In this document: in pieces, positions 43,301-50,379 of the stretch
Layout: the number at the start of each line of letters is the position of its first letter
Position numbering within the stretch: the stretch's first letter is position 1
Assembly: GCA_022701365.1 (NCBI GenBank)
Contig: JAKUHH010000229.1
Span: 163,774 to 227,773, forward strand
Origin: Mycocentrospora acerina
Lineage: Eukaryota > Ascomycota > Dothideomycetes > Pleosporales
DNA: 64,000 nucleotides
Direction of reading: 5' to 3'
Notes under the pieces: model-generated
What the model was told of the DNA's origin: nothing
The model's database searches: none
Seen by the model: only the letters and a program-made list of their open reading frames with translations
Translations under genes and position numbers: made by a program

Positions 43301-46018
43301 CGCTTGTCGAAATCGTTCATCCAAATCGGTACCCAGGGCTTCTGTCAGCCTCCCGAGAAATCGCCAGACAACAAGCAAGGAAAGGATGAGAAACTGGAGT
43401 CTGGAACGGGTCTTGGTGAGGGCGAAGGTGCAGAAGACATCTCTAAGGATATTGAAGAAGATGAGGACCTGGAAGAGTTGGCACAAGAGAAGAAGGGTGA
43501 GCGTGAAGGCAGTATCGAGGAAGAGGATGATGCTGTGGATATGGGAGAGCAAGATATGGAAGGCGAGACTGAGGATGTCGGCGAGAAAGAAGAAAAGGGC
43601 GATGAAGAGGGAGAAGAGGGTGAGGATGATGTCCAAAGTGAAGTGGGGAGCGTTGATGATCTTGGACCGAGCGCGGTTGACGAAAAGATGTGGGATGATG
43701 GCGGGAAAGAGGAAGATGATGCAAAGGATAAGGAGGGCAAGCAGGATGTTGGAACCGAGGATAAAGAGGAGCAGGTTGCGAACGACAGTGAGCAGAAGGA
43801 GAAGGAGAAGGAAGAAGGAGAGGACGGCGAGAAGGACGACAAGCAGGGTGCAGACGAAGATGAGGATATGGAGATGGAGGGTGAAGATCAAGAGGAGAAG
43901 GTTGGAAAGGGAGAGACTGAGGAGATGGATCCACATGCCAAGGAAGAAGAAGCCCTTGAGTTGCCTGAAGATCTCAATATCGACGGCCAGGATGACGATG
44001 AGAAGGAGCATGATGATATTGGCGATATGGATATGGGTGATGACGACTTGCCCGAAGACGAGATGGACGACCAAGGCGATGCTGGTGCCGAGCCTGATAC
44101 CGTGGACGAGGAGATTGGGCCTGAGCAAGAAGGCGAGGAAGAGAAGGACACTACCGGCCATGTTGAAGACGAGGAACAGCCGCCGGAAGACCAAGAGGAA
44201 GAGGGTGAAGAGCCCATGGACGACGACGCGGTTCCTCTGCCTGATGAGAACATTCCCGACAACGATCCTCGCGACACGAAAGACACCGACCAGGCTGATC
44301 CTAACGCGGAAGCCGGAGCCGGAACAGAAGCTAATGAGGAGGCCCACAAGAACAAGAATGAACAGGCCTCCGCTAGCGCTGCCAATCGTGATGAAGGCGA
44401 GGAGGGCGAGTCGTCCGAGAAGCAAGAAAACACTGCCGAAGATGGCACTCTTGGACAGACAGCCCAGCCTGATGCTGGTGGCCGCAGCGAGCAGAACGAA
44501 GAGTCTCGCGAGAATCAGTCTTTCAAGAAGTTGGGCGATGTGCTAGAGAAGTGGTACAACCAGCAAAAGCAGATCTCTGAGGCCCGCGAAAAGGATGAGA
44601 CTCAGGTCCAGCAAATTGACAAGGAGGTTGATATGGCCGATGCTGACTTTGAGCACCTTCCTGACGAGGACACGCAAGCTGATACGCAAGCCTTGGGTAC
44701 GGCAACTGAAGAACAAGCTAAAGCTCTGGATCACGATATGGCTATGCCTGTGAATGACGACGAGGAGAAGATGCCTACTCGACCAGAGGACAACGATCAG
44801 GAAATGGCGGACGCTGAGCAGGACGTTGACATGCAGGATGCGGAGCAACAACAAGAAGAGCAGGAGGAACAACAACAGCAGGCCAACACCACTGATGGCC
44901 AGCCTCAAGCTTTTGTTGGTGAGCAGAAGCCATTTGCTGACCAAGAGGATGCGGACATGGAAGACGCAATGCCGTTGGAAGAAGATGTTTCCGATACCTC
45001 ATCTGTCGCTGATGTGGAGACACAACTCGAACTCACACATCTCACGCCCACGACTATGCCTGCATCTTCTGCCCGCTCTCTCTGGCTCTCACACGAGAGT
45101 GCAACTCATGCGCTCTCTCAACAACTCACGGAGCATCTCCGCCTCATTCTTGCGCCTACGCTCGCAACAAAGCTGCGAGGAGACTTCCGCACTGGTAAGC
45201 GTCTGAACCTGAAGCGCATCATTCCGTACATCGCCTCAGGTTATAAGAGAGACAAGATCTGGCTCCGACGAAGCCAGCCAAGCAAGCGAAGCTACCAAGT
45301 CCTTATCGCACTCGACGACTCTAAGTCCATGGCCGAGTCCGGCGCCAGCAACCTCGCACTCAAGACCCTGACTCTAGTAACGCGCTCCTTGGCGATGCTG
45401 GAAGTCGGCGAAGTCGGCGTTGTAGGATTTGGCGATGAAGTCAACGTCGCACACGACTTCGACAAGCCCTTCACCTCCGAGTCCGGTGTCCGCGTCTTCG
45501 AGCAATTCGGCTTTGAAGCCAAGAAGACAAACGTGCGAGGCCTCGTAGACAGGAGTTTGGAGCTCTTCTCTGAAGCACGTCGCAAGGGCTCCAGTTCCGC
45601 GGGCGAAGACCTCTGGCAACTCATGATCGTCGTGAGTGACGGCATATGCGACTCTCACGCCGAAATTCAACGTCTTGTCCGCAAGGCGCAGGAGGAGCGA
45701 GTTATGATTGTCTTTGTCATTATCGACTCGAGCGCCTCGCCGCCTTCAGCTGCGCCAGTGCCGGTCCCGTCGGATAACCCGGCGGCGCAGCCGCAAGCTG
45801 AGGAGGGGGCGCTGGAGAAGAAGAAGGAGCAAGACAAGACATCGATTTTGGATCTTCAGTCTGTGGAGATTACCCCCGAGGGCAAGGTGGTCAGGTGGAA
45901 GTACATGGAAAAATTCCCATTTAGGTATTACCTGGTGGTGAGGGACGTCCGGGAGCTGCCGGGTGTGCTGGCGGGTGCATTGAGGCAGTGGTTTGGAGAA
46001 GTTGCGGGAAGCGCTTAG
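31331..46018 (+). CDS. MDN1: Midasin / Rea1, dynein-like AAA+ ATPase of 60S ribosome assembly
   Basis: Giant ATPase that strips Ytm1 and Rsa4 from pre-60S particles in nucleolus and nucleoplasm. A single uninterrupted 14,688-bp frame encodes 4895 aa, the normal family size. Six AAA+ modules are visible by Walker A: 272 GLPGSGKT, 604 GETGTGKT, 1044 GPTSSGKT, 1341 GETGCGKT, 1728 GNPGVGKT and 2035 GPPGSGKT. Walker B is canonical in AAA2-AAA5 (LLDEINLAS, VLDELNLAP, LLDEISLAD, LLDEMNLAS), but altered in AAA1 (IEDLDRAP) and AAA6 (VLDNANLCS). A PKKKRKM nuclear-signal-like motif sits at 723-729 in an AAA2 insertion. A long helical linker (about 2300-4030) is followed by an Asp/Glu-rich region (about 4034-4560) and the C-terminal MIDAS domain with DDSKS at 4662-4666 and VVSDGICDSH. 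The last 57 codons are duplicated twice downstream. Confidence 0.97.
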   Translation: MAGNSNMKIDIRVLATDALKEGSTDELFLQYHGLFTEVCARWIQNGAKTEEKIAAFGRLLPFAPHLAEHVERFLSNISTNQIIGSQASGDTLTLTGEANLLELLLGTFRLLSHDCKNFARFVHPLALEGLFHHSSRTVRYLATRTFCLYVHAADHATQEMVKRYVGEGDVEGRWEGNTIDYRFLSLWEEKRWKEVQSKLQQNQSEEVDSVPKSVSRELSPYTVNVNGILLPRLDGTPSQESPSELISTVTTEANLKHIARGLLGSSPILLTGLPGSGKTLLTRHFAWQLNKLDKMVTLHLNEQSDAKLLIGMYATGSKPGTFSWRPGVLTTAVREGRWIFIEDLDRAPNDVISTLLPLIERGELLIPSRGETVRAARGFRIIATMRSTLNPRGQEIVPRQNMIGHRFWNSITVQMPQLGEFQQIISAVYPVLQKHLSGIMRVYSRLLELYSDPKFSSENGTSLRAMTPRDLLKWCDRISVLLSQSATFSPAQADDIFMEAYDCFAGSLRTDSARHRVMACIAEELHIDPQRRDHLLKNRTVKLEVSSKSTASGTIQIGRAKLSKHKSSKRMVSSRPFSTNDYTLRLLEKIAVAVDRQEPLLLVGETGTGKTTCIQYLAEQLGRKMVAFNLSQQSESGDLLGGYKPVNVRSLVIPLKDEFDDLFDTTFSRKKNQRFLEMLGKRVAKGEWKRVCTLWREALKMVDAARKTHESQTSSPDPDGGQPKKKRKMDSLPINFPKARWEKFAIDLHDLEAQLSSGSEAFAFSFLEGNIVKAVRNGDWVLLDEINLASSDTLEALTDLLGGGPDGNPSILLTETGNVERVVAHPNFRVFAAMNPATDVGKKDLPPGIRSRFTELYVESPDGDEKSLRNIVEKYLGGDTIDPAIARVARDVTSLYLEIQQLAKANMLVDGADQKAHFSLRTLTRTLSYAREIAPLCTLRRALFEGFHMSFLTFLGKASEDLVSPLITKHLFPQKAVMKAELGKPLQQPADGRGYVRQGHYWLRQGVEAVEEQPHYIITPFVQRNMNNLIRASSTRRYPVLIQGPTSSGKTSMIEYLAKKSGNKFVRINNHEHTDLQEYLGSYISGADGKLTFQEGILVRALREGHWIVLDELNLAPTDVLEALNRLLDDNRELLIPETQEVVRPHNDFMLFATQNPAGLYGGRKVLSRAFRNRFLELHFDDIPVEELTEILHRRTMIPETWCKRIVKVYQELSTLRQENRIFEQKSFATLRDLFRWAQRKADTIQDLANNGYMLLAERVRKEEERVAVKKVMESVMSKNGPKVTIDEDQMFSEDNWSAIKQLSKDATGASAGVVWTRAMRRLFVLVAHAIRNNEPVLLVGETGCGKTTVCQMLADAYENQLHILNAHQNTETGDLIGAQRPIRNRAAIEDLLRQQLVQVITNVNGDIDSENDAINDLEYLFGLYDAIIKKDAEAVPKDHRDEIHANRIKAAALFEWADGSLVHAMKQGHYFLLDEISLADDSVLERLNSVLESSRTLLLAEKGPVDSHITAQEGFQFLATMNPGGDYGKKELSLALRNRFTEIWVPAMSDLEDILQIVRSKLKPEVVQYAGAIVSFSQWFNEKYNTSVASSISIRDTLAWVTFVNNSVNSDPVFGIVHGAAMVFIDTLGANPAGLLAISPTSIDDERKACLHHLSKLLGQDVSPLYFGTVELASTEQSFQLGSFSIPKFSSAATEETNFSLEAPTTRSNAMRVVRALQLAKPILLEGNPGVGKTTLVTALAKAIGKPLTRLNLSEQTDLMDLFGSDVPVEGGAAGTFAWRDAPFLKAMKNGDWVLLDEMNLASQSVLEGLNAVLDHRGEVYISELDQTFHKHQDFRVFAAQNPHHQGGGRKGLPASFVNRFTVVYADVFRPEDLTLICRKVFPGIEEAEVTKLISFVAELDEQVVSRRAFGSLGAPWEFNLRDTLRWLQLLASDQFSGSARDFLDTIFVQRFRAESDRNRLLKLFESLYGAHEPRISLYHNISSKAFQVGLGLLTRDTAVTRPDTVSTLKISQLGPMEALLVSVKQNWPIVLVGPPGSGKTAMINQISSFTGAELVTFSMNADVDAMDLVGGYEQVDPNREVHRFMERLEEFVRRRIASLEKPSSSYIKLLEHLQADAASLTDSLYSLLEIVSQSDPEADILLEDMETLLQSSNQQIDGARFQWVDGILIRALEQGKWLVLDNANLCSSAVLDRLNSLLEPNGYLSINEHSTADGEARIVRPHSDFRIFMTMDPRFGELSRAMRNRAVEICLLDGAHVTNSGNLVEYPLESGMYRFRQFQKNGKHMEDTLEARFENLSVEDNELMKSFAKQTQKGLISQGEPSETNGLVHPDAMQVVSANPAPQLLNDRLSHFSQFLSSAWAAQSQYFQQQFGSDALAQLLPYHPLGNELCINRTPTSESLSLWYASMYELMLDLYNMKQAIQMLPSAKFERRKEKQKLPVFLHAYWQGLVKLVDGLWAAHRNGEQLEVSFLKPMQTLFWAFLALANGLTFDRATFQTHLKMLASAVTAAQQSTPLLQILSATLSKQIAVFGSHVHLTTGLGMERIWRSFKPVTSKSVAQLKAVLDLEALADRLDAIMWKSNLRIDEMVQIRERVASSLELVRSEEVDAGELLTSLDAAIHELEESIGEDDAAITPYFEDAFEGLCQLLDVAFNDDVVLKQQYDTPPPALVAARAKSTLFARRPTKISTIAVGRAEKPTDLFAKLYRHNGLEKETSNPMILQGQFHSAMLAKLHGADEVQLAQLDRFEAELQVLSQQITLDADRITQDQYVALDNLYQSVYNQVFVSHSVDIVQSVDEKQVTFYPDAPITDAYRSAIQEPLRRCYRTVSHIDAKAWIQLALLGLTLYVPNYPHDPALRPMIERKMFNEEKQTLLKTMDSLRCFQIDFSGQDSSFRIRQTEKAVQMMGEEPPVPAIVRPEVSKLDDLQGEFTNLLSIIQPLLNESLSAEEAAQDITLQQNVLRIIQRLSEGYRAYGDITDTVIGFLVCLNIGLLLGKKEQQDKEQSAVSKSLAYVGHETPFFGLHDHKSIAKSEFFLEEYEQVLRPGHAIDLRWHALHSLSIIKSTDPVAASSSVARNLLHNLFTSFYGEWKTKLLQDQEKEAENRSLYTYKGVEDDGDDEDPTLFPDYEKEETDEEENKPDPASNSRDHAIRLANMHSELFFQGREASDSVKSLLEWCAAQVNRVSEGKSYGTKHENALPAIYLAMEKKIDALTTSGTGRTYNFYFDANLPEAKRLIALVHNVQARYRQIRNIWPEHMTLSEVLRTCDEALAFRHVDPVAKFLTKAEKLHSYMHEWQKVASKEYSTANLYDDLTRLLVSWRQVELTTWARLFDLEMEKCRDNAKSWFFVAFETIIAASESIDDEKEMKIHAKNLLKTLESFFENTTLGQYEQRIVLLKQLRQHAAMRMQDVQVFRIVYIALDNFIAYFSRLEKPVHEAIAKGRQKLEKEVSNVIKLASWKDTNIDALRQSAKTSHRKLSKWVRKFRGVLNQPVAGISRSGFPDETQLARNITMETVGTAINPEILELCDKSVPGWADRPSRFKNLGVTVNMMRNLSSPSVASVDGASYIDTFITDLEISIKELQKATPSTLNEENKETVQHLKTQKRKLYADTMKELRQMGVKSNLSVDTLVKQDELSTILSTMPLVGEGYGRTAEYYLHKALMSMPQVRAVTKEHSSDLTANDVAKSIGYIEGLLHIAIRQRNILSKASTNLKDVQAPAALVADLCQPINGQLTWASEGQVEATRSLQPTLKWLVAMLKTATDVVSAQAKLGKTNALDSLLRGMREWTVKLQELVDEFSKLPELPANIQSEVHHTLNESIKASLSEFRAAFEDWINNNDISRTVLKHVQPFVLQYPDIQAIDFSEDMRITLEDSSRDIFGSLDLILGSMQDVEAALKDVPSSTDDATWMVNEEQALSAAINGLHTLQISEAVQAILSNIQHLYENEKLSAVTALFTSIQPILNQYVVSHQYLLSRFDALHASTAKFLDRLSKSFIQIGTQGFCQPPEKSPDNKQGKDEKLESGTGLGEGEGAEDISKDIEEDEDLEELAQEKKGEREGSIEEEDDAVDMGEQDMEGETEDVGEKEEKGDEEGEEGEDDVQSEVGSVDDLGPSAVDEKMWDDGGKEEDDAKDKEGKQDVGTEDKEEQVANDSEQKEKEKEEGEDGEKDDKQGADEDEDMEMEGEDQEEKVGKGETEEMDPHAKEEEALELPEDLNIDGQDDDEKEHDDIGDMDMGDDDLPEDEMDDQGDAGAEPDTVDEEIGPEQEGEEEKDTTGHVEDEEQPPEDQEEEGEEPMDDDAVPLPDENIPDNDPRDTKDTDQADPNAEAGAGTEANEEAHKNKNEQASASAANRDEGEEGESSEKQENTAEDGTLGQTAQPDAGGRSEQNEESRENQSFKKLGDVLEKWYNQQKQISEAREKDETQVQQIDKEVDMADADFEHLPDEDTQADTQALGTATEEQAKALDHDMAMPVNDDEEKMPTRPEDNDQEMADAEQDVDMQDAEQQQEEQEEQQQQANTTDGQPQAFVGEQKPFADQEDADMEDAMPLEEDVSDTSSVADVETQLELTHLTPTTMPASSARSLWLSHESATHALSQQLTEHLRLILAPTLATKLRGDFRTGKRLNLKRIIPYIASGYKRDKIWLRRSQPSKRSYQVLIALDDSKSMAESGASNLALKTLTLVTRSLAMLEVGEVGVVGFGDEVNVAHDFDKPFTSESGVRVFEQFGFEAKKTNVRGLVDRSLELFSEARRKGSSSAGEDLWQLMIVVSDGICDSHAEIQRLVRKAQEERVMIVFVIIDSSASPPSAAPVPVPSDNPAAQPQAEEGALEKKKEQDKTSILDLQSVEITPEGKVVRWKYMEKFPFRYYLVVRDVRELPGVLAGALRQWFGEVAGSA

Positions 46019-47130
46019 ACGATCCTTTTTTTTGGAGAGGATGAAAGGGTGTTTGGAGTTTGAAGACATTGGTTTAAGCTTATTGGAGACGGCGTTTGTG
46101 TGTGTGTAGAAGTGTGAAAGCGTACATAAACAATGAGGACTTTGACGTCATAGGTGGTGTGCAAATATGTTGGCGACAGCCTGAAGCGACTGCTCGACCT
46201 GGGACCAGGTGGATAGATGTACAGCCTGAGGCGTCTACGTGGATGCTGCCGTCATGGGGCCGCTTGCATGCACTAAACGTGAATCCATGCGTGTGCGGAA
46301 GGCGCGGAGCGATATCCATTCGCCTATTACACAGCACCTGGTGATCCAGTTCAAACATGGGTGCGATGGCTCCCTCGCCACCCACGCCTCCATACCACAC
46401 GCGTTCATGTCTTAGGGGCTATCCATTCTGATTCTAATATATGGCGTAGGGGCGTGAATACAAAGCAAGAGCAGATCTGGGAGGGTAAGCATGTCGTGTG
46501 TTACGATGCTTGGAGGAGGAAAGCATGGGATGTGCGCATTTAGAATATGAGCCGTTGAAGATTGAGAGAGGGGTTGTGGGAAGAGGATGCAGCAGAGCCT
46601 CAATGTGAATCAGTAGTGGTAGGTAGGAATGCCTTTTCGGGCACAGACCTTCCTGTGGTGCTAGTTACGTAGTTGGGGTGTTGGTGCGGGTGACGCAGCT
46701 AGGCATGACCTGCCTATTGGGACGGTGGGTTCGCGAAGGTGGTGGCGTAACCAACCTTGGCCCACTACAACGTCTGCTGGGTACGGTTTCAAGTTGTACT
46801 ACCTAGTTGACTTGGCGCATGGACGGTTTATGTAGGGTCATAATACCGTAAAAATCTCAGCCTTTCTTTATACGCTAACAGGGGCTAACGGCAGCCATGG
46901 CTTAGCACGAACGATAGGACGCGAATCTATCAATCAAATTAGCGTTGAAACATCATATAACCCTCTTTCCTGTTAAGTTGAACACTGCCACATGCTAATT
47001 ACATATTATTAATGGGTTTTAATACCTTTCTTTGAAGGTTATTGTCTTGATAATTTAACACTCCCGCAGCCCCTGCTAGTGTTAAGAGAAGATTTACAGA
47101 ATAGCGGCCTAGCAGGCAATCTCGGGGATT
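46019..47130. other. MDN1 3' flank, no gene
   Basis: The first 300 bp recur after the MDN1-tail copy at 52800-53080. No supported coding frame. A possible LTR remnant lies at 46831-47060. Confidence 0.6.
46831..47060 (-). mobile_element. Possible Copia-type LTR remnant
   Basis: On the minus strand the piece starts TGTTAAATTATC directly after a purine-rich GGGGCTGCGGGAG (a polypurine-tract-like sequence at 47061-47073) and ends CCCTACA. It has AT-rich, promoter-like content (GTATAAAG). Unit 2 appears to lack the piece at the matching place. No target-site duplication was found and no coding part remains, so the call is weak. Confidence 0.3.
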
Positions 47131-49581
47131 AAAAATGGCTTACGACATGCATCAAGACCAATCCCCACGGCGGGGTTGGCGGGGCCGTGAACGAGTCGAC
47201 GGCCTGATTCAACTGGTGCGGAATCGGTATGTCGAATCCGCCAGATGGCAGGCCCACCGTTTATCCATGTCGGACACTGAACCACTGATCGCAGTTGTGG
47301 CATGCCAAAAAATGGATCTGACGAAACAGTTGTACGCCCTGCGTGTTGATCACTTCAGAAAGTGTCTGGGGTTGGCAACTTCCTGAGCGGCGGAGACACG
47401 ATGTTGTTCCACTAGATGCCATAATATCGGTATAACCGTCAGCACCTAAATCCATAAAGTAGCAAGAACCCAATTAGCAGTGGCATGGGTCCCACCCGAG
47501 ATCTACACATTGTGCGTGAGCTGAATAGGTCTTGTCGAGAATGCTTTCCGCCTGGCATGATTCGCATTTATGTCATGCGCACAAACGCAACTGACGTGCA
47601 TTAACGTCAGGCGCTCCGTAAACCACAATCGCTTTGGCGGAGCCAAGAGATGCAGGTTTAAAGAGACTCAGCAATGACTGAATAACCGCTGAAGACATTG
47701 CGGTGCATTCTTGTGGCTGTTTTGACTTTACCCACATTTCTCCCATCTACATGTATGTATTAGCGTCGCAGTCTTGCCACGGCTCTTGAACATTGTGCGC
47801 GTGGCATAGCGTGCCCTCTACGGGTCATACAGCGATCAACGGCTTATGTGCAAGTTAATGTTGCTTGTGTGGAGAGCAATTGAGCATGCTTGCAAACTAC
47901 ACCTGGTTATCAAACCACCTAATCATGGTAAAGGAGCAGTTGTTTCTACATGGGAGACACGGTGGTGAGAAGCAGGTAGGTACGATGGTGATCCCCGGAA
48001 GTTTTCTCAAAACACCACTCCGCGCGGAAAGTGTAGAAAGAACTTACGATTGATTCGAATGTGATTGTTTCCATGATACCTATCCAATGGGGGAAGTTCC
48101 ACTCAAAGTGGACTAAAGTGGCGATTTGAGAAAACTTTTGGGGGCCAACATAGTAAAGCGAAGAAAAAAATGCCTAACTTGCCACTTTGAAGTCCCAACA
48201 AACTTCACTTGTAGTTTCCAAGCGATCTTCTCCAAAAGCTGGAAGAACGTGAGTCTGCGTGCCGGCAAGGAATCTTCGCACATTCTGGACAGCGCTAATA
48301 CTAGGACAACGACGGGGGAAAATACATGTCGGGGCACATGTAACGGTGGATTGCCACTTACGCAGGATCAAGGCGTAACCATGCCGCACAAATCAAACGA
48401 ACTCTCTAAACAACCTGTTGCTATTGGGCAATATGGGATATCTTTATGTTGCCATTGTATTGTGCCTTGTCGGCCCTCTGCAACAGTAAATTCCGATAGC
48501 TCTCGCGGGACCCTGGGGCTTCCACCAACCAAGCACCTCATTGTCGGAGACGTGTGGTTTGGAACAAGACCCAAGCCTTAGCGTCTTTTCACTGTGCAGA
48601 TAATCTATCCACGCACATCCCAGAACGAGAGGATGAGCCTCACTGCCCATCGCCAATGGGGGAGCTTCACAGGGGTTAGTCGTGGAAGAGGACACGACGC
48701 GCAAAGCCTCGAGTGGAGCATTGCTAAGCACAAGTGTACCGATTTTCATTACAAAATACTGCCATCAGTCAGGCGACTCTACGCAAGCGAGGTAAACGTT
48801 CGTGTTTGTCGGTGCTGACCGGCTCCGGTATGGTAACCAATGCTGACCAGATCAGGTAGCACAGGCTTGGCCCAAAGAAACGGGTAACGTTCAGGCTTCA
48901 CCGAAAGGCATGGATCGGATAGCATCACTCACGACGACAACAATCTCAGACCAAGCGTCTAGTCTTACTTGGTAGTGAGTAGACCTGGTGGTAAAGCTGT
49001 GTGCCGGTCTGTACAGATTCAAGCATGACTGGGACCTATCATGCTCCGTCCACTGCCGTGGCTTGCGATACACTGACCTTGAGCTTTACATGTTGCAAAG
49101 GCACATATGTGGCTACCCGAGCAAGCCCCGACGCTTTCTTTCCGCTCACAAGGCTGTAAGTACGGGGATGCTGAGGTCATGGAGCGCTGGAAGCTCGGGT
49201 ACAAAGAGTGCCTCGTTATAGGAGCAAATGCGCCTACGCGCCCATAACCCCAGATACCGACGCACCCACCCATGCACTTGCGCACTGACGGACTGGAGCG
49301 CGAAATGGTGAAGGTATCCCCCTGCAATTCCTCGCAGCATATGCGCCATGCCTGGCTGTGTTTAGCTTGCGCGACCAAGCTTCGCCAACAAGTCCTCCAC
49401 GGTTTCTACGGCTTCACACGTATAATGTGAACGGCCGCCGGCATTTTTGCTCTACAGTATCCACAATCTAGCTGCTTCCCTCTACCTACCCTTCTGGCAC
49501 AAACACACAACCATACATAGAAGTCAATGACTCTGGACACCTCTCTCTCTCTCGCCACCTTCGACTTCCGCAACTAACACC
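47130..49581 (+). repeat. Repeat module R, copy A
   Basis: The first of five diverged copies of an unrecognised 2-3 kb module. Recognisable shared words include GTGCGGAATCGGTATGTCGAATCCGC (47217; matched at 53658 and 57563), the GAGAAGCAGGTA block (47968; 54334), GGGGGAGCTT (48659) and CAAGCTTCGCCAACAAGTCCTCCAC (49375; 55521). It leads directly into small gene 1. I see no protein-coding frame conserved among copies in this part; the role of the module is unknown. Confidence 0.65.
49421..49425 (+). promoter_or_regulatory. TATA-like element of small gene 1
   Basis: TATAA about 160 bp before the ATG, followed by GAACGGCCGCC. The same arrangement (TATATAA then CAACGGCCGCC) precedes small gene 3 at 59385, so spacing and sequence are conserved between repeat copies. 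Confidence 0.5.
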
Positions 49582-49903
49582 ATGACTCTTGTCATACACA
49601 TCGTCATCCGGGGGTATGCCTCTCCTCATGTTGGTACTGTGCAGCACTATCCCACCACCCCGTCGTAGGTATCGTCTTGTTCCGCTTCTTCACGAGCCTC
49701 TGTAGTTCTGACTATTCCACCACAGCGTAGACGCCACATATGCTGGCTCAGCAAACGGCACCGTCACCACTACCCACCCTGCCACTCGTCCCCTAGCCGT
49801 CGCACCGCCTCAAGATCCCATCTTGCAACAGCAAGACGTCGACAAGGCCGGTTTGCAGTTCCCCGTCGTCCTAGACAAATGGCCTGCCGAGCTGGATATC
49901 TAA
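49582..49903 (+). CDS. Small repeat-borne protein, paralogue 1 (86 aa)
   Basis: Unrecognised small protein. Exons 49582-49664 and 49726-49903, with a GTAGGT..CCACAG intron (phase 2), give 86 aa. It opens MTLVIHIVIRGYASPHVGTV, continues QHYPTTPSVDATYAGSANGT, then a Thr/Pro-rich middle, APPQDPILQQQDV and the C-terminus DKWPAELDI. No signal peptide, membrane span or cysteine is present. Two paralogues lie at 55764 and 59564 with the same intron position. Reading frame and splice sites survive in all three although surrounding DNA is much diverged, which argues for a real gene. Function unknown. Confidence 0.7.
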
Positions 49904-50379
49904 TGACAGAGCAACCGACTCAGGCCACTGGAGAATAACGTGTTGGGATACAGTACCACCCGTGTTGAGCGCGGGGGATCGGAACACGGCGGCGCTCTCC
50001 ATTCTTGAGAATAAGATGGTAGACAAGGCTTGCCTGTCATCAGGTCCTAGAAGGCGTTGATATTAGTCGGACTTGGAAATGGAGTTGACGGTAAGGTAAT
50101 TTTTGAACTGAGCGCTTTCATTGCGTGTTGGACTTTGGTCGCATAAGCTGGGCAAGTTTGTATGTTGTGCTCTTTTTTGTTGTCTTTCCACCTATACTCT
50201 GAGGGTCCCATCCTATTAATCACGCCAACGCTGGATAACTTACCTTTTATATAGTAGTGACCTGCCTTGTCAGAATTGACGTCTTACATATGTATATGCT
50301 TTGAAACTGTGCTAGCAATATGTAGGTTTAACTGCATCAGTGAGTTTAATAATCTCAACAATAATGCCCATATTTTTCA
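49904..50379. other. 3' flank of small gene 1
   Basis: Homologous to the flanks after small genes 2 and 3 (shared words ACAAGGCTT, AGGCGTTG, GAGCGCTTTCATTGC, TGTGCTCTTTTTT). No gene. Confidence 0.6.

Noticed and set aside
43263..44546. 427-codon basic plus-strand frame and 381-codon hydrophobic minus-strand frame
   Set aside because: Both are shadows of the Asp/Glu-rich coding region of MDN1 (GAG/GAT/GAA codons in other frames).
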